From Syngnathus acus (Eukaryota; Chordata; Actinopteri; Syngnathiformes; Syngnathidae): 64,000 bases of DNA. The stretch lies in contig NC_051088.1 of NCBI RefSeq assembly GCF_901709675.1, forward strand, positions 18,921,193 through 18,985,192. The letters run 5' to 3'. Positions 1 through 13,200 of this stretch are shown here, piece by piece. Made by a program: the position numbers and the translations under genes. Position 1 is the stretch's first letter. Each line of letters begins with the position of its first letter. The notes under the pieces were generated by a model that saw nothing but the letters and a program-made list of their open reading frames with translations, was not told where the DNA came from and did not search any database.

Positions 1-3000
1 TTACTGCTGCAGTTTCAGCCGCCATTTATTGCCACATATGAATTATTCAGATTGAGTCCGACAATGAGGATGAGCTCATGTCACTCACGGTCACCCCAAC
101 ATGTCTTTAAAACTACTTATGCTGACATTCTACCTGAGGGGGAAATGAAATATATATAGTACACATTTATTTATTAAATCCTATTTATATTCCGTTCACA
201 TCAAAGTATTTCTGGTGGTTCAGAATGTAGTCAAACCAGACCACTTGTATTAACATTTACTGATATGGTCTCAACCATTTGTCTCCCCTGCTCTGAGGGT
301 GACAGCAAGGACGGACAGAGAGGACACGGACTTACGTTTTATGAGTGCCACAAGAGACAGCTTTTAGCAACCGTCCTAGCAAAATTCACAATTTATAGTT
401 GTCAAATTTCACGAGCCAATTCCAAAGCTAGGAGATGCAGTTCTGGGGATCAAGCGTTGATGTTTGCATGTTAATATTGGATAATTAAACCTCAATATCA
501 AGTACTGCCAAGGTTCTCCAAATAGTTTGGTCCAATATTTCACCGCTTCAATTATGAAGCCAAAAATAGCACATCATCAGTTCATGACAATTTGGTAGAA
601 GAGAAAACAAGGTTTTTAACAATCCATCCATTAGATATGACATTTTATGAAAATCGAAAATGGGAACCAAATAATGGTGCTGCAGGAAATGTCAGAGAAT
701 CTCCAGAGTGATTATGATGGATCCTCTGGGTTCCTTGAACATTTGTATAAAATCTCGGCAATCCATCAAAGACACTGCAGTCTACTGAAGAGGCAGATGG
801 ATAATGAGAGACATTGCTTGGAGCTAAATCATATATGAATAGGTAAAAGAAAAGGAAGGACAGAGAAGGATTTACAAACTTTTGATTTAAAGGTGTTGGA
901 CAGATGGGAAATTTGAATTTTGACCATGGAGCAGAAAATTCAATCGTTACTTAGGTCTCTTCTGATAGAGCTCAGATCAAATGTTATCATGAAAACTCAA
1001 TTATGAAAGCATATTATAGAAAACATGGAAACTGGGATCTTTCAGCATTTTTAATATCATCTTGCTTTGCCACTAGTACTTCTGCAGTGCAAACAACTTT
1101 TACCAATTAAAGTCATAATAATTAAAAATTAGGATAGGAAATACAATTTGAATAGAGTAATTGCATTCCAACAGTTTTAAGACAGCGCTCTTGTTAACAT
1201 GTCCTAACCCCTACAGCTACTTTATTTATTTTGTGTACATGATTGCAAATTATTGCTCACAGCTGACAGCCTTAACCTTGTGTACCGTAACATTCCTTTC
1301 ATTTGATAAACAGAAACGCAGTAATCGACCAGCCTTTTTGCTTCATCGCTATTACAGAACCCATTTATGTGGAACCGATTATATTGTTAAAACTACCATA
1401 ACAATATGAGCTCACCCCTGGCTCACTTCTTTCTCGTCGAGCCTGCGGCAATAAGGACGGACAAGTATTTGTTCTATCGGTGTAAAAAGGAAGAAAAAAA
1501 AAACCCAGACCTGCATTTGCGCAATAAATCTTTGTCAAGAGGCCTATTGATTACACAGCCTTTCCCGACAATGTGTTATGATTCATTTGAGGTTTAACTC
1601 AGGAGACAGCAATCATTCCTGGCAGACTCGGCAAGCTTTGAGGTGGTTAATAAAGGTTTTATGATGGCCAATTTTGGGTATTTGCCTTATGTCCTGTGGA
1701 GGAAAAAGAAGTGTGCCCTTTGAGGCTCCGCTTTATATTATCCAAATGCTATTGCAAGATTTGTCTACGGATAATCACAAGCTGCCATCTTGAATAGACA
1801 AAACATTCAATAGGTTAGATAGGAGATGCAGCCAGGTCAACCTTTCATATAAATTGCAGCATCTGCATACAGTATCTATAATAAATCCAATATAAAAGAC
1901 CTTCATGTCGATAATGTGGCTCTAATTGTCACAGAGAGACTTTATAGACAGCCTATTAGCGTTCAGGTTGGGACCGCAAAGTGAAAACAACCCAAGGAGG
2001 GTGAGCTGAAGTCATGCAGCTGTTCTATTACACAACAACAAGTACCCTGCACAGCAATTAATTAACTATTTGTCCTTTGTTTCCCCGACCCTGACAATTT
2101 CCCTCGACACTGCTGTACACAGCTGTCTGCAAGTGGCCAATGTGTGTGCACGTGTGTTTGCAGATTAGTGTGCATGTCTGTATGTGAAATACAATCTTAA
2201 ATTTCCATCCATATAAAACCCCAAATCACTTTAATCCTCACTTTCCTACTGGCTTCTGTCTACAAGAACAAAACTGGCCATAGGACTGAGCTGAGGGCTA
2301 CATTCAGGAGCAGTGAGGCGGTAAATTAACTATTGAATATTAGGCAGTGTGAAAAGGTTGCCGTATTCAAAGGGAGACAACAGCAATGGCTGCTCGGCTC
2401 ACACAGGTCACCAGACGAGCAGGTCCATCAAAGATAAAGATCTGTGAAATGTGATATGCTCAAATCATCCAGCCCACGCTGACGCTACTGCCATCTATGA
2501 CATAGTGTTCGACATTCACCTCAACTGCCCGTCCGCCTACGTTTCGTCCAACTCTCACTAATTTGATTGCGATGGTACATTGGTTCTTGGAAACTACAGT
2601 ATATCAGTGAATTCGTAAAATCGAAATGATAGGGAAATTATCACAGAAGGTCCATGTGGATGCTCTAATTTTGTGCTAGCACTTTTCATGTTGAGGAACC
2701 TTTTTTCATCCAAATCTTATTGGGCTCTTTTGGGTACAAAGCTGCCACTTTTGATATATGGTAGCGCAGACCCAAATCGGTCCCTACCGACTCTAGTTAA
2801 TGAATTAATTTTTACATTGATTCAGCGGTACTGTCCCACGCAGTTGTCATATGTATGAATGAAATCCGATGACATTCACCACACATATTTGCTGAGCGCC
2901 AAATCTGTCTTTCGGTGTGGCTTGATCATATTCCTCAAATTCACCTGCACCACAAGTTATACCTCATTTTAGCAAGTCTAAAATCTAGTCTACATTTTCT

Positions 3001-6000
3001 AACCAAACTGCCAGATGGGCTGGAGGCAGCAACGTGGTCCAGAATGCCCATCAAGGCACAACGTGGCCCTAAATACTGTAAAAAAAAAGACTTGCCCCAA
3101 CACAAAATGAAGATGCGCCCGTTTTCACGCAAAGCATACGGGCTCCTGTCTACAAAATGAAGGACCTCAAAGTCCGTTGCTTGTCTCAACTCTGTCTTGA
3201 CCACGTATATAAGGATTATTAGAAACATTTAAGAAATTGGAAAGGGAGATGGGGAATCACACTTCTTTGCTGACGATCAGAAGTGGAGGAAATGTTCAAA
3301 CTCGGTCTGATTATTGGGATGTGTACACTTTGCTTTATATCTAGCACAGAGAGCATTGATCAAATCAAGAACACAGAGTTGAGTTCATTTGTTTCAGTTG
3401 CAGATAATTCGCACCTATGTTCCTGACTCTTGCTACTCACTCTCCAGTAATGCACTCTTGCTGAAATGGACTCGGAACTCCCAAAGTCGCAATGGTTTCA
3501 TTTTGCTAACTTCTAATAGGATTACTGAGAGAAACTGATGTCTGCATCGCCTGTTATTTAACACCGAAGTTTGAGATAATGTGAGGCTCATGGTTTGAGC
3601 AGAGTGCATTCAAATGGAAGACAGATACTCCAATCTCTCAAGATAAAATACTCTTCAGCTTTCATCATCAACATTTATTATTATGCCCCACTTTTGCTGA
3701 TTCACTAAAGTAAAACAAGTACACACAAAATCTCTGGCAAATTCTGAAAAGCACATGATGCAAATCCCGTGCCAGATTCAAGTTCTCCAGCTGAACAACA
3801 TAAAGAACAAAACAACTTATGCTGTTACACTATGCTAATTACTGCAAAGCAACAATTTAAGCCATGAAATCAATCGAAATGCATAACGGTGTGATGTCAC
3901 CAAATGTTATGATTTCAAGGATTGCATGTAAAGGATTAACTAAGATAACTTTAGTTATTTATTCTGCAAACTTATTAAAAAAAAGAATACACTAATTAAC
4001 TTGGAAGACCACAAGCATCGCAGAATTGATTACTGCATATTCAACTACGGCACACTGTATAGCTGCGTTTGCAACACAACTTATTCTATTTGATGCATTG
4101 TATCTACATCTCACTTCATCCTCTCGGCAATTTGTTATTCTGTAAAAATACTAAATTAATATCTACAATGCAGCGTCTTGTTTTAGAACATGGAAGTGTT
4201 CAAGTCAAAATAATTTGCTATGTGTGTTGCTTTTACGAATTGAAACCTTTCAAGAACCTAATGCAATCTAATTTCTCTTTTTTTCTGGTGGCCCTCGCGA
4301 GGAAGAAGCGGTTCAGAAAATGTAAGGATTGATATTTGATTGTACTCTTTGGAATAAATACATATAATTTGACCAATGTTATTGGAAGAGTTTGTCAAGA
4401 CAAATGTTGGAAACCAAGAAGAGCTACAAAATGATTCTGTACTCCAACATATGATATGTTTCCAGTTCACTGCAACACAGTGTTTGCTTATGCAACCATT
4501 CGGGGTCAGAAATCTACTTGGGCATCACGCCCCCATAATTCCCTCCGGGTTGCAAATATACTCGTTCAAGATGCAGGCACAGAGAACAAAAAAAGAGCAA
4601 CAATCCACAAGAAAAGATCGTGAGCATGATTCAGTGTGGCAGCTCTGTCAACATAATGCAATTAGTTCAGGAAATCCTGCCAGTGCCAGCACTGATCTGA
4701 GGGCAGTAGCCGAGATAAGGATGTCACAAAGGTGTCTTGCATATCACCTCACTGGAGAGCGCTAGAGGAAGGCCTCGTCTCGTATATCTTGCTGTGTGCT
4801 GACCCGAAGGGTGGTCCGGAGAGGCTTATTTACAAACGTGCTAGTGCAGATAAAACAACGCTTACTCTCACCTGCAGCTCGATGTGACTCAGCTATTGTC
4901 AGGAGGGGTTCTTGAAAATGGCTAGATGTGCCTGAACTGGGCTTGAATGCTGAATGAGGAGATGTTGGGAACATTTACAGCTAGTTGCCATACATCCTCC
5001 CCCGTGGCCCTCAACGCAACCCCTCTTTTCCATCCTCTGATAGGTCGATTCATTATTCTGTCACTGATCGAGTGAATCAATCTGTATGTAAAACTGCGTG
5101 GGGAAAATATAAGCAAGGGCAGGAGCACTGCAGATAGGCCATACGAAGAACCATAACATGGAGAGAGTTGAAGAGCGAAACGAAAAAGAGACTGAAGCAA
5201 TTGGTGACTAAGACAGGAATATAAAAACATCAACAACCGTGTCAGGCTTCAAAGATGCTACTTCTCAAGCTCACCACTTAACAAATGATTTCAGTTTTTC
5301 CTAATTCTGTATAAAGTTTCAGGGAGGTACTATTTTTGGTCTTTAGCAGTTGCCAGGCAACCAGTGGAGATGACAGGGAGATACAGAAAAATTGTTTTTT
5401 AAACTTTTTGTACAGACAATCCAAAGAGCGTGATGAAAGAGGCACTACTTCATGTAAGCCAGGTTCTTTTGTTATTGTTATTTGGTTTTTATTGAATAAA
5501 AATGTCAAACAATTTTACACACCTATGTGTGCAGTCAAAATCTCTACCTGGAAACGTAATTTTTTGTTTTAAATGTGATGCAAGATGACATTTTTTAACG
5601 TGTTACATCTATGATGTTTATGTTCACCTGCAGTTCAAGAACTGAAACAAAATGAATTGCAGAATCCGCACACTGCAATACAATTGAGTGATATTCTGCC
5701 ACGTTGCTCGGAATTCCAAGAAGTCTTTTTAACAAATATTGAATTATATCTAAATTCATATTTTGCAGGTGCTGATTAGAGTTAATCTACTAATTACTAG
5801 TACTAGTACTAATTACCACTAAAATGCATTGGGAATATCAACCTGTTCAACATGGCCGACAAATAGCTGTTACGGTGCATTCGGAATTTCACTCTGACAT
5901 CTTAACACCACTCTGAGAGTGTGTGTTCGGAGAGGCAGAGCATGCTCCCCTCCCATTAATTTCCTAACACAGCTCCGTGCCCCCAGTTGCAGCGGCTACA

Positions 6001-9000
6001 GCGCGCTCTCTGGCACTCCTTTTTTTTTTTGGTGCTCTCTGACTAACTGAATGTCAGATTTGAACAACACTCTGGGTTTTCGAATGTTTGGAGTAAAGCA
6101 GTGCGCCCTCGGAGCGTATTTCCGAACTAATCTCTCTAGTCTTTATGACTACGTTCAAGTCGTTCCCTCTTTGCTTGAGTTCACAAATATTTTATAGTAT
6201 ATCAATAAGTACACACCAAATGTTTCTGAAGTCGAGCAAGTGTTGTACAGTAAAAATGGCTATGTAGAGAAAAAGACTTGCTTTGGAAATACTTTAACCC
6301 ATTTTTGCAACATTAGTTATTACATATCATATTGAACGGAACCAGTCTACACCAACGTGATGAAACTATTTAAGCAAACTAAAAAAAAAAATTTTTATTC
6401 ACAAGAAATTAGCACACTTTAATCAGCAGTGTGGCCCTGATACTACTTTACACGTTCATTCACTGTATATGATTATTTGGAAATGTTTGGCTTAACCCAT
6501 GTAGGTTCTATCATCGCTTTGCCAAATTGGCTTCCCCCCCTCAAACTACGTCTTTCATGAGACAAGCTGTCAGGCTTGTCTGGTTAGTGTAATGCTCTGC
6601 TTGACTATTTCCTCGTCATGAATATGGAAAAATATCTCAGCAATTGTCACATAAGAGACAAGCTTTCATTTTTGAGTTTTTTTTGTTTTGAAGATGAAAC
6701 TGCTGACATTGCACCATCAGCCTGGTGGCTTGTGATGGGAAAATGAAGCTTCAAATATGCTTCATGAACCAGTTTTAGTATTATTTTACTCCTCTAGATG
6801 ACATTGTTATTTTAAATAAGGTATTTTATTTGTTTAAGAAATTTAAAGTCGGTGTAGTTTCAGCCCAATATTAAACAACTGGTTCATGAAGCCATTTGGT
6901 GACACATCTGACATTGCCATTGTCACCAACAAACCAGGTTGGGGAAAAACAGCATGTGACATCAGGACAAGTGGTTCCACGAGGACTCCAACAACGATAC
7001 AATACAGACTACAAAAGAATAATTTGGAATGTGCTTCTATTCTTTCTTACTCATTGAGCAGACCAAGCTTTTGGGCTCCTGCTGTCTTCTCAACGGGAGT
7101 CAATTGAAGACAGAAATAAGATTGGTGAACCTCAAAGCATCCTCATTTTTCTGGGTTTGCATGAGAGACTCTGAGAGTATTTGTCAGTGTGATAGCCACA
7201 GGATGCGGCAGCCTGCGGTTCACACTTAATGAGCCTGCCTGAATGTTTTACAGCCAGAGAGCTCAGCATCAAACGACCCTCTGCTTCTTGCTACTGCAGA
7301 GGTAAACATATGTTGGAGCTACCAAATATAGGATCTTCCGTGCAATTGTTTACATTGCTTCAGAAAGTTGAGTGATCATGTGACCACTCCAAATATCGGC
7401 CAATATTCTCTTTGAAGAAACTGTGCAAACGAAACCATATTTGCTTCACAAGCACATATTCCAACCCTCCAGGCTCTCAGTAACACTACATAGTTATTTA
7501 TAGGAATTGAGATTAATGTAGAAATGAATTTAATTCACTAAAATCTCTTCTAATGACAGGCCTAATGTGGAATTACAAGCAGCCCAAGATAGGCTTTGTC
7601 CTTGGTACTGTCACCTCAGTGCTGCCAGTGTTATATGTCCCATGAGAGACGTTGGGGAAAGAAGAAGAAGAAAAAAAAAGAGCATCCTGCAGCACTTTAT
7701 AAAATCCCACCTCTTGTTCTCCCCTCTTCAGCACAACTGTCAGCCTCCTGACTGCTTACAAGAATAAGAGCACATTTCCTGCCGTGTGTTTTGCTCCATA
7801 ATGGCAAAATACAGTGGGGGAGGGATTATTTTAGTGTCAGTTCTTTTAGCTCCACTTGGTGTTATTTCACTGATCAAGGCAATTTTGTGAGATGCTGTAA
7901 TTCTCTGTGTCAAGCGAAGCATCTCTCAGCAGGACACGCTCGTGGACCCTCTTTGGGAAAGAGGCGTGTCATCTGTCAAGTAAACCCGATTGAGACCCCA
8001 TCCCCTATCGCTTTTCTTGAGTAAAGTTTGCATCACATGCATGGGCAACAAACGTACAGAATAAAGTAGCACATGCAACGATCATCCCTCGGCAAGCAGA
8101 AGCATTCAAATCCCATCACTCGATTCCTGACTCTTCAGAGAGAAAGTATCCAAGCATATGCTGAGAAGAGAGTTAAAACACACCCTTACCAGCAATACTG
8201 TGATTCCGTAATCCTGTCCCCCACAACAGGCTATCCCATTCACCAAAGAGGCACTTAGGATTAATGATGAAATGTTTTTTGAATGTCCCTAGACCGCTCT
8301 CCCATCAGTACCAGCAACTGCAGTCCTCTCCACACCGTTTCCACTGCACCACTACTTAACCCCCCCAGCACCCCCACCCACCCACACAGTCTTCTGACTA
8401 CCCCCACCTTTGTTTCTTTCAGTCCCCTCCTCCTCTTTCTATCTCTTTCATGGATCCCTCACCCTCACCGCTCCTCTCCCATCCCTTCCCCACACTCTCT
8501 TTCCATCCCTCCCTCCACTCTAGTGCTCGGTACTCAGCTGATTTGCGATGCTGCTCACAAGGTGCTGTATGCAGCACTCTGCGTCCCGGTGCACGCGGGC
8601 AACCCAAATGCATCCTCATGCACTACGGACATGAGTGTTTCTAGCTTTTAACGACATCGCTGTTCTGAAAGGTGATGGAGTTGCATTAGCATAAACAAAC
8701 GGGCGGGGTTGCAAAGGAGTTCAAACAAAAAAAAAAGATGAGACCTGGGCATAATAGGATGAAGATGAAAAGAAGACATTTGCTGGCTGCTTATCACAGC
8801 ATCCGTAGGCTGCATGCTGTCTTTATACATTTATCAGTGTTATGTGGTTGAGCACGCACCACTCCCACTGTCAACAGAGTTTGGACTCATAAGCACGGCA
8901 CAAATATAAACAGAGGAAATGATGCATAAAAAAAACAGTTTTACATGGAGTTATTCAAATGACAAGCTCGCATTACAATATTTCTTTTTGCGCCATAAGA

Positions 9001-9984
9001 AAAATACATAAATCTAGCTTTTAAGATTGAAAACTCTAAAATCTTAAGGCTCAGTCTGAACAATCTCCAAAGGCCACTCAAACAGCTTCAACTGCCTATT
9101 TTTCCTATTACAGTGGACAGGGCGTGTATAAATCTGCTGGCTTAATGACGAGACGTGACACACTCATTAACTTAACACCAACGCTGAGCCAGACACTTTG
9201 CAACCCTGCGGGTGGAACAGTGTGTCACCAAGAATTATCATTGTCCCTTAAGTGAATCACCTTTCTTATTAGCCAGAAATGGGCACTTGGACCAAAAAAA
9301 TCAATAAAATCGCAATCTCTTACAATGAAAAAGCAGTAAGACATCGTGAGGCAACATTTTGTAATTTCCTAACATCTAACTGCATACAGAGGAATCTACT
9401 TTGTATCATGACCAAAGGCTATATTGCATTTCTCAGAGTTGTATGAATGAGATATTTAGGATTGATAAAGGTTTTCAACTGTGCCTACACCCCAAATGAG
9501 ATCATTCTGATTGCCGTTGTGTTCCAAGTTATTTACAGTGTCAAGGAAAAGAAACCTGCAAGTATCTTTTTTGTACCACTAGCAGCAGAACTCGGATTCT
9601 AAGTGCAAAGGCGCATGTCATAACAATCATTCATCAATCCCGGGAAGCAACTATACAGGGTTAGTCACTACATTAGGTGTTCCTAGTATTACTCTTCTGC
9701 ACTTAGATGTCAGATTTTTCCTGGTATCTGCTGGAGCCATCCAGCTATCTTGAGGCTAACTGCTCCCAGTGCCCTGTTGCCTTTAGCCTCCATGTTTCCT
9801 CCAGATTTTCATGTTACTTTTACCTTTTACGACTGCCTAACCCTAATCCTAACCCTTGACCTCACTGCAGTTCATCATCAAAACAGCAAACGCTCATATT
9901 TGATGGCGTCTGACACTTTGAGAGAGTGGCGTTCTCTCCGCGAATGTATCTGGGTTATCACTGCACCAGGCAGATGGCAGACAG
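1..9984. other. gene-poor region, no supported gene
   Basis: I see no exon here that I would defend. Short open frames on both strands (60-130 codons) have no recognisable domains, no matching splice signals and no shared frame between neighbours. The sequence is mostly unique and contains few recognisable repeats. There are short homopolymers, an ACTAGT tandem near 5785-5812, a CT-rich tract near 8400-8520 and a short CCCTAA-like stretch near 9836-9858. Long complex stretches, for example about 1650-2120 and 2390-2560, could be conserved non-coding elements of a developmental gene, but that needs cross-species alignment. Confidence 0.6.
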
Positions 9985-10330
9985 CCTGAAAGACGTTGTG
10001 TGGGTGAGCGGTTTGCTAATTACTGTCAAAGTTTTGGATCCAGTGGCCCATGGTGGCAGTGGGTGGGGTTATGGCCCAGCGTAATGTTATGGCCAACAAA
10101 CATTGCATTTTATGGATGACATTTTGAATGCACAGAGATACCTGACAGTTATGCCAATCATTTGTGACAACCATCTCATGTTGCAGCATGCACACCTCCA
10201 TGTTGCAATGAGATGTACACAATTCCTGGAAGCTTAAAACATCCCAGTTCTTTCATGGCAAGTAAACGCACCGGGCGTGCTCTGGATTGGTGTATATGGG
10301 AGAAGATTCCATTTCCCTACAGTATATAAC
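9985..10330 (+). mobile_element. Tc1/mariner transposase remnant (3' half)
   Basis: The DNA matches the remembered body of a widespread fish Tc1-like transposase: the 'vsGLL...VAHGG' block, then the region encoding the 'HVAxxCTQFLEA..NxPVLxWP' block near the DDE catalytic end. Stops and frame changes interrupt it, including an in-frame TAA right after the QFLEA motif, and the 5' half is absent. No terminal inverted repeats were found. It is an old, dead fragment lying 236 bp upstream of the unrecognised coding exon at 10566. Confidence 0.75.
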
Positions 10331-10565
10331 ATTACGCTGACTATTTTCTGACCTTCCCAGACATTTTAGAGTGTCATTTTATTGTTTGAGAGACATACAC
10401 TTTTTGTGTGCATAGAAAAACTATTAGAATTCAACTTGTGAAAAATGTGAGCATAAACCAAAAATGTTCTACTAGTTTTGTTCAACGTTTTAACAGTAAT
10501 AGTTGATCAGTTGTATGAGATTGTGCACATGCCTGTACATAGAAAAAGATCTTATTCTCTTGTAG

Positions 10566-10781
10566 CGTGAAGACAAGCAGATCGGTCTGTCCAGGAAAGA
10601 TTATATTGATCCATGCAACATCCTGGGCATGCTGGGTAAACCCAAGCGGCTCAGCAGTGGCATATTTCCCAGGAGACATAACCCTAACTCACAGACTGAT
10701 AGCGATACTGTATGTCATGACCAGTATGAAGGTTTCCACTATCGTAGATCTTCACCACTGTCTGTTACGGGAAGCAAATAA
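10566..10781 (+). CDS. unrecognised 3'-terminal coding exon (71 codons plus stop)
   Basis: A strong splice acceptor (pyrimidine-rich tract ending in TTGTAG) is followed at once by 71 open codons and a TAA. Phase 0 is assumed at the junction. The peptide begins REDKQIGLSRKDYIDPCN, carries a basic GKPKR segment around residue 25 and PRRHNPN around 36, then an acidic and hydroxyl-rich TDSDT stretch, and ends with RRSSPLSVTGSK. It has no low complexity and reads like the hydrophilic cytoplasmic tail or C-terminus of a larger protein. I do not recognise the family. No upstream exon of the same gene was found in the window, so the rest would lie before position 1 or in exons I missed. An AATAAA at 11055-11060 would suit a 3' end. 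A second frame is also open here (start 10567), so chance cannot be excluded. Confidence 0.38.
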   Translation, partial: REDKQIGLSRKDYIDPCNILGMLGKPKRLSSGIFPRRHNPNSQTDSDTVCHDQYEGFHYRRSSPLSVTGSK

Positions 10782-11773
10782 TCTTATAATCATAATTTTA
10801 TTGTGTAAGCGTTGAACTAAGCCGGCCATAGCAAGCGGGTTCAGAGCAAGTGAGAATACATTTTATATACTAAGGCATATGAGTTGTAAAAACTAATTGT
10901 GGAGCGTAGAACGCATCAAATGGAAGCCACTGTAATGCTGTGACATTTGTTGCTGTACCAAACATTAAATGCTATATCATATGCTTCTGGTGTGATGTGT
11001 TTTAACAGCCTGACAGAGTGCTTATGTCACATAAACCCTCAAAACAGAAAATGGAATAAAGGAGGAGGAACGGCAGGGAAAATAGATAATTCAAGCTGTG
11101 ATAAAATACACAGAGCAGACATGCCCAGGCAGACGAGAGAATCTACTGTTATCGACTCAGCCCTCAAGATTGATTCTCTAAATATGAAGCAGTGGAGCAT
11201 TGTTGCAGCTGGAAATCTGTGAATGCTACACTTCAGTATGTGAGCCAGATATCAATAGTGGATTAGATGTGGCTCTCTGCATGTGACTGGCTGTTGTTGA
11301 AATGTAAGAAAGTGCAACAATGCAATGCTTTCTTTAGTTGTGATTGCTCTACACAATTTAAAAAAATATATATATATCTATACACATACACACACTGAGA
11401 GGAAAATTCATTTGAAATCCCAGTAACCCAAAGGTTAAATAGCCTTCTCAAAGGAATCATGTTTGAACTCACAGGGTCACATACAGAAACAGGTCCAAAA
11501 TCTCTAATGGTGCTTAATATTGTAACCAAGAGTACCCTAAGGCATGTGAACACAGTAGCCACGAATGATCAATGTTCATAATAAGAAAAAGGCGCAATGG
11601 GCTGAAACATGGTGAATGATTATAGAAGTTCTGCTAATATAAAAGCAGAGTCCATCCTTCTTTGCACGGTGGCTGTCTACAGGAGTTTATTAGCTTGACG
11701 TTGCCCAATTCCATCACTCATGGAAATGACTTTGATAAATCATTTGAGTGCTCGAGTGTGCTGGTGATGAAGG

Positions 11774-11798
11774 TAACACACACACACACACACACACA
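11774..11798. repeat. (CA)n microsatellite
   Basis: About 12 uninterrupted CA units are visible in the sequence. Confidence 0.95.
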
Positions 11799-13060
11799 AA
11801 AGCCAATCTTACAGTAAACTATGTAGTACACTTATCCGGTGCAGACACACCTTTGTCTCCCATGGTCACTACCAACTGCCGCCGCAAAAAAATCAGCCGT
11901 GTCAATTTTGTTTTTGGATACCTCCTCATTGGTGAGTAATGTATGTTGGATGTATGATGAAATGTATTTTCCAATTATCCCTATTTAAGTGTGTGTATTG
12001 GGTAAAAATGGATTGTCATGACTCATGATAAAAAACTATTGTAAATGAACGTGGTAAGACAGTCTTCTAATTGTGTTGGGGGTACAGTTTCCCTGTGGCG
12101 TTTATGACCACAGCAAATTAGGAAATTAGATTGCATCTGTGCATAAGAAGGAGGGATCTGGGAAGAGGGTCAAATCCTGTCATGGGAGACCACTGCTCAC
12201 TTCTGTCTGTGAGTCAGCTCTGTGCACTCAAGGGCATCACGAATGAATTTGTTGAATGTATAAATAGATACGTCACAAGAACAGAATGTTTGGAGATTCA
12301 CAGAATCTTTATTTATTGAGGCACATTCAGTGCGTTTCAATGACACGTGATTGTCAAAAACAAAAACAAAAAACAAACGCACATACTGATGGTGAGTTAG
12401 CCATTGGGACCGGGGCTTTTAGTCAGCACGCAGGAAGGCCAGAAAGGCGAGCAAGATGGATGTTATTCCTTCCACAGAGGATGGACAGTGCAGTGATGTG
12501 TGCCCTCATAAAGAGGACGGTCACAACAATGACACTGGACTAAAATGATGAACTGAAGAATATCCCCTTCCTCCCCCCACCCTACTTCTCTCGCGACCTT
12601 TAAGTTTGCATGCTGCACAGTGTTGTGCCACACAGAGGTTCCACACGGTCACACACACACAAGATCTGTGCTAGTGGAACACTTACGGGCAAATGTTAAA
12701 TATTGAAGGAATGGCTGGAGGTATTCACAATGAAAAAGATGCCAGTCCGACATCCTGCAAAGGAAATACAGTGTTCATGTTGGTCTAAAAGGAGCAGCTT
12801 TATTTAATCAGCAGTCAAATTGCTGCTGTTATTTCTTACCTAAGGGTTATTGTTTTTTTGTTTAGTTTTTTTCCACATGGCTTTCCTTACGTGTGGCCAC
12901 TGGTAGAATCGGAGTCGGTTATTGCAAACATTTTGTGTTGCAAAATAGAAGATGGCAAAAAAGAAGAAGAAGAAGGCGAAGAAGAAGATTATAGAGCTAG
13001 TAATTGTGTGGCTTCTCTCATTAAAACTGTGGATTGGTTTGTTACAAACATCAAGCCACA

Positions 13061-13134
13061 TATAATATAATATAATATAATATAATATAATATAATATAA
13101 TATAATATAATATAATATAATATAATATAATATA
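13061..13134. repeat. (TATAA)n microsatellite
   Basis: About 15 perfect tandem copies of the pentamer TATAA. It directly precedes a fragment of a dispersed fish repeat at 13157, a common association because such elements often end in simple repeats. Confidence 0.97.
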
Positions 13135-13156
13135 GCAGTTCAACTTACTGCCCAAA

Positions 13157-13200
13157 ATCGGCTGGGATAAGCTCCAGCACGCCTGTGAACCTCCTGAGTT
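13157..13200. repeat. fragment of dispersed fish repeat ('GGCTGGGATAAGCTCCAGC' type)
   Basis: The block around GGCTGGGATAAGCTCCAGC is a very common phrase in teleost genomes and forms part of an abundant SINE/LINE-derived repeat. Other pieces of what looks like the same family lie at 19271-19388, 44913-44955 and 48975-49015 in this window. Confidence 0.6.

Noticed and set aside
8523-8651. Possible exon after a CT-rich tract (two open frames ending near 8644 and 8651)
   Set aside because: The 'acceptor' is part of a CT-rich low-complexity tract and neither frame gives a recognisable protein.
9836-9858. Telomere-like CCCTAA units
   Set aside because: Only three imperfect units in unique sequence; too short to be an interstitial telomeric array of note.
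12858-13070. Acidic 70-codon frame with a Lys/Glu run
   Set aside because: Arises from a GAA-rich simple repeat; no splice context.
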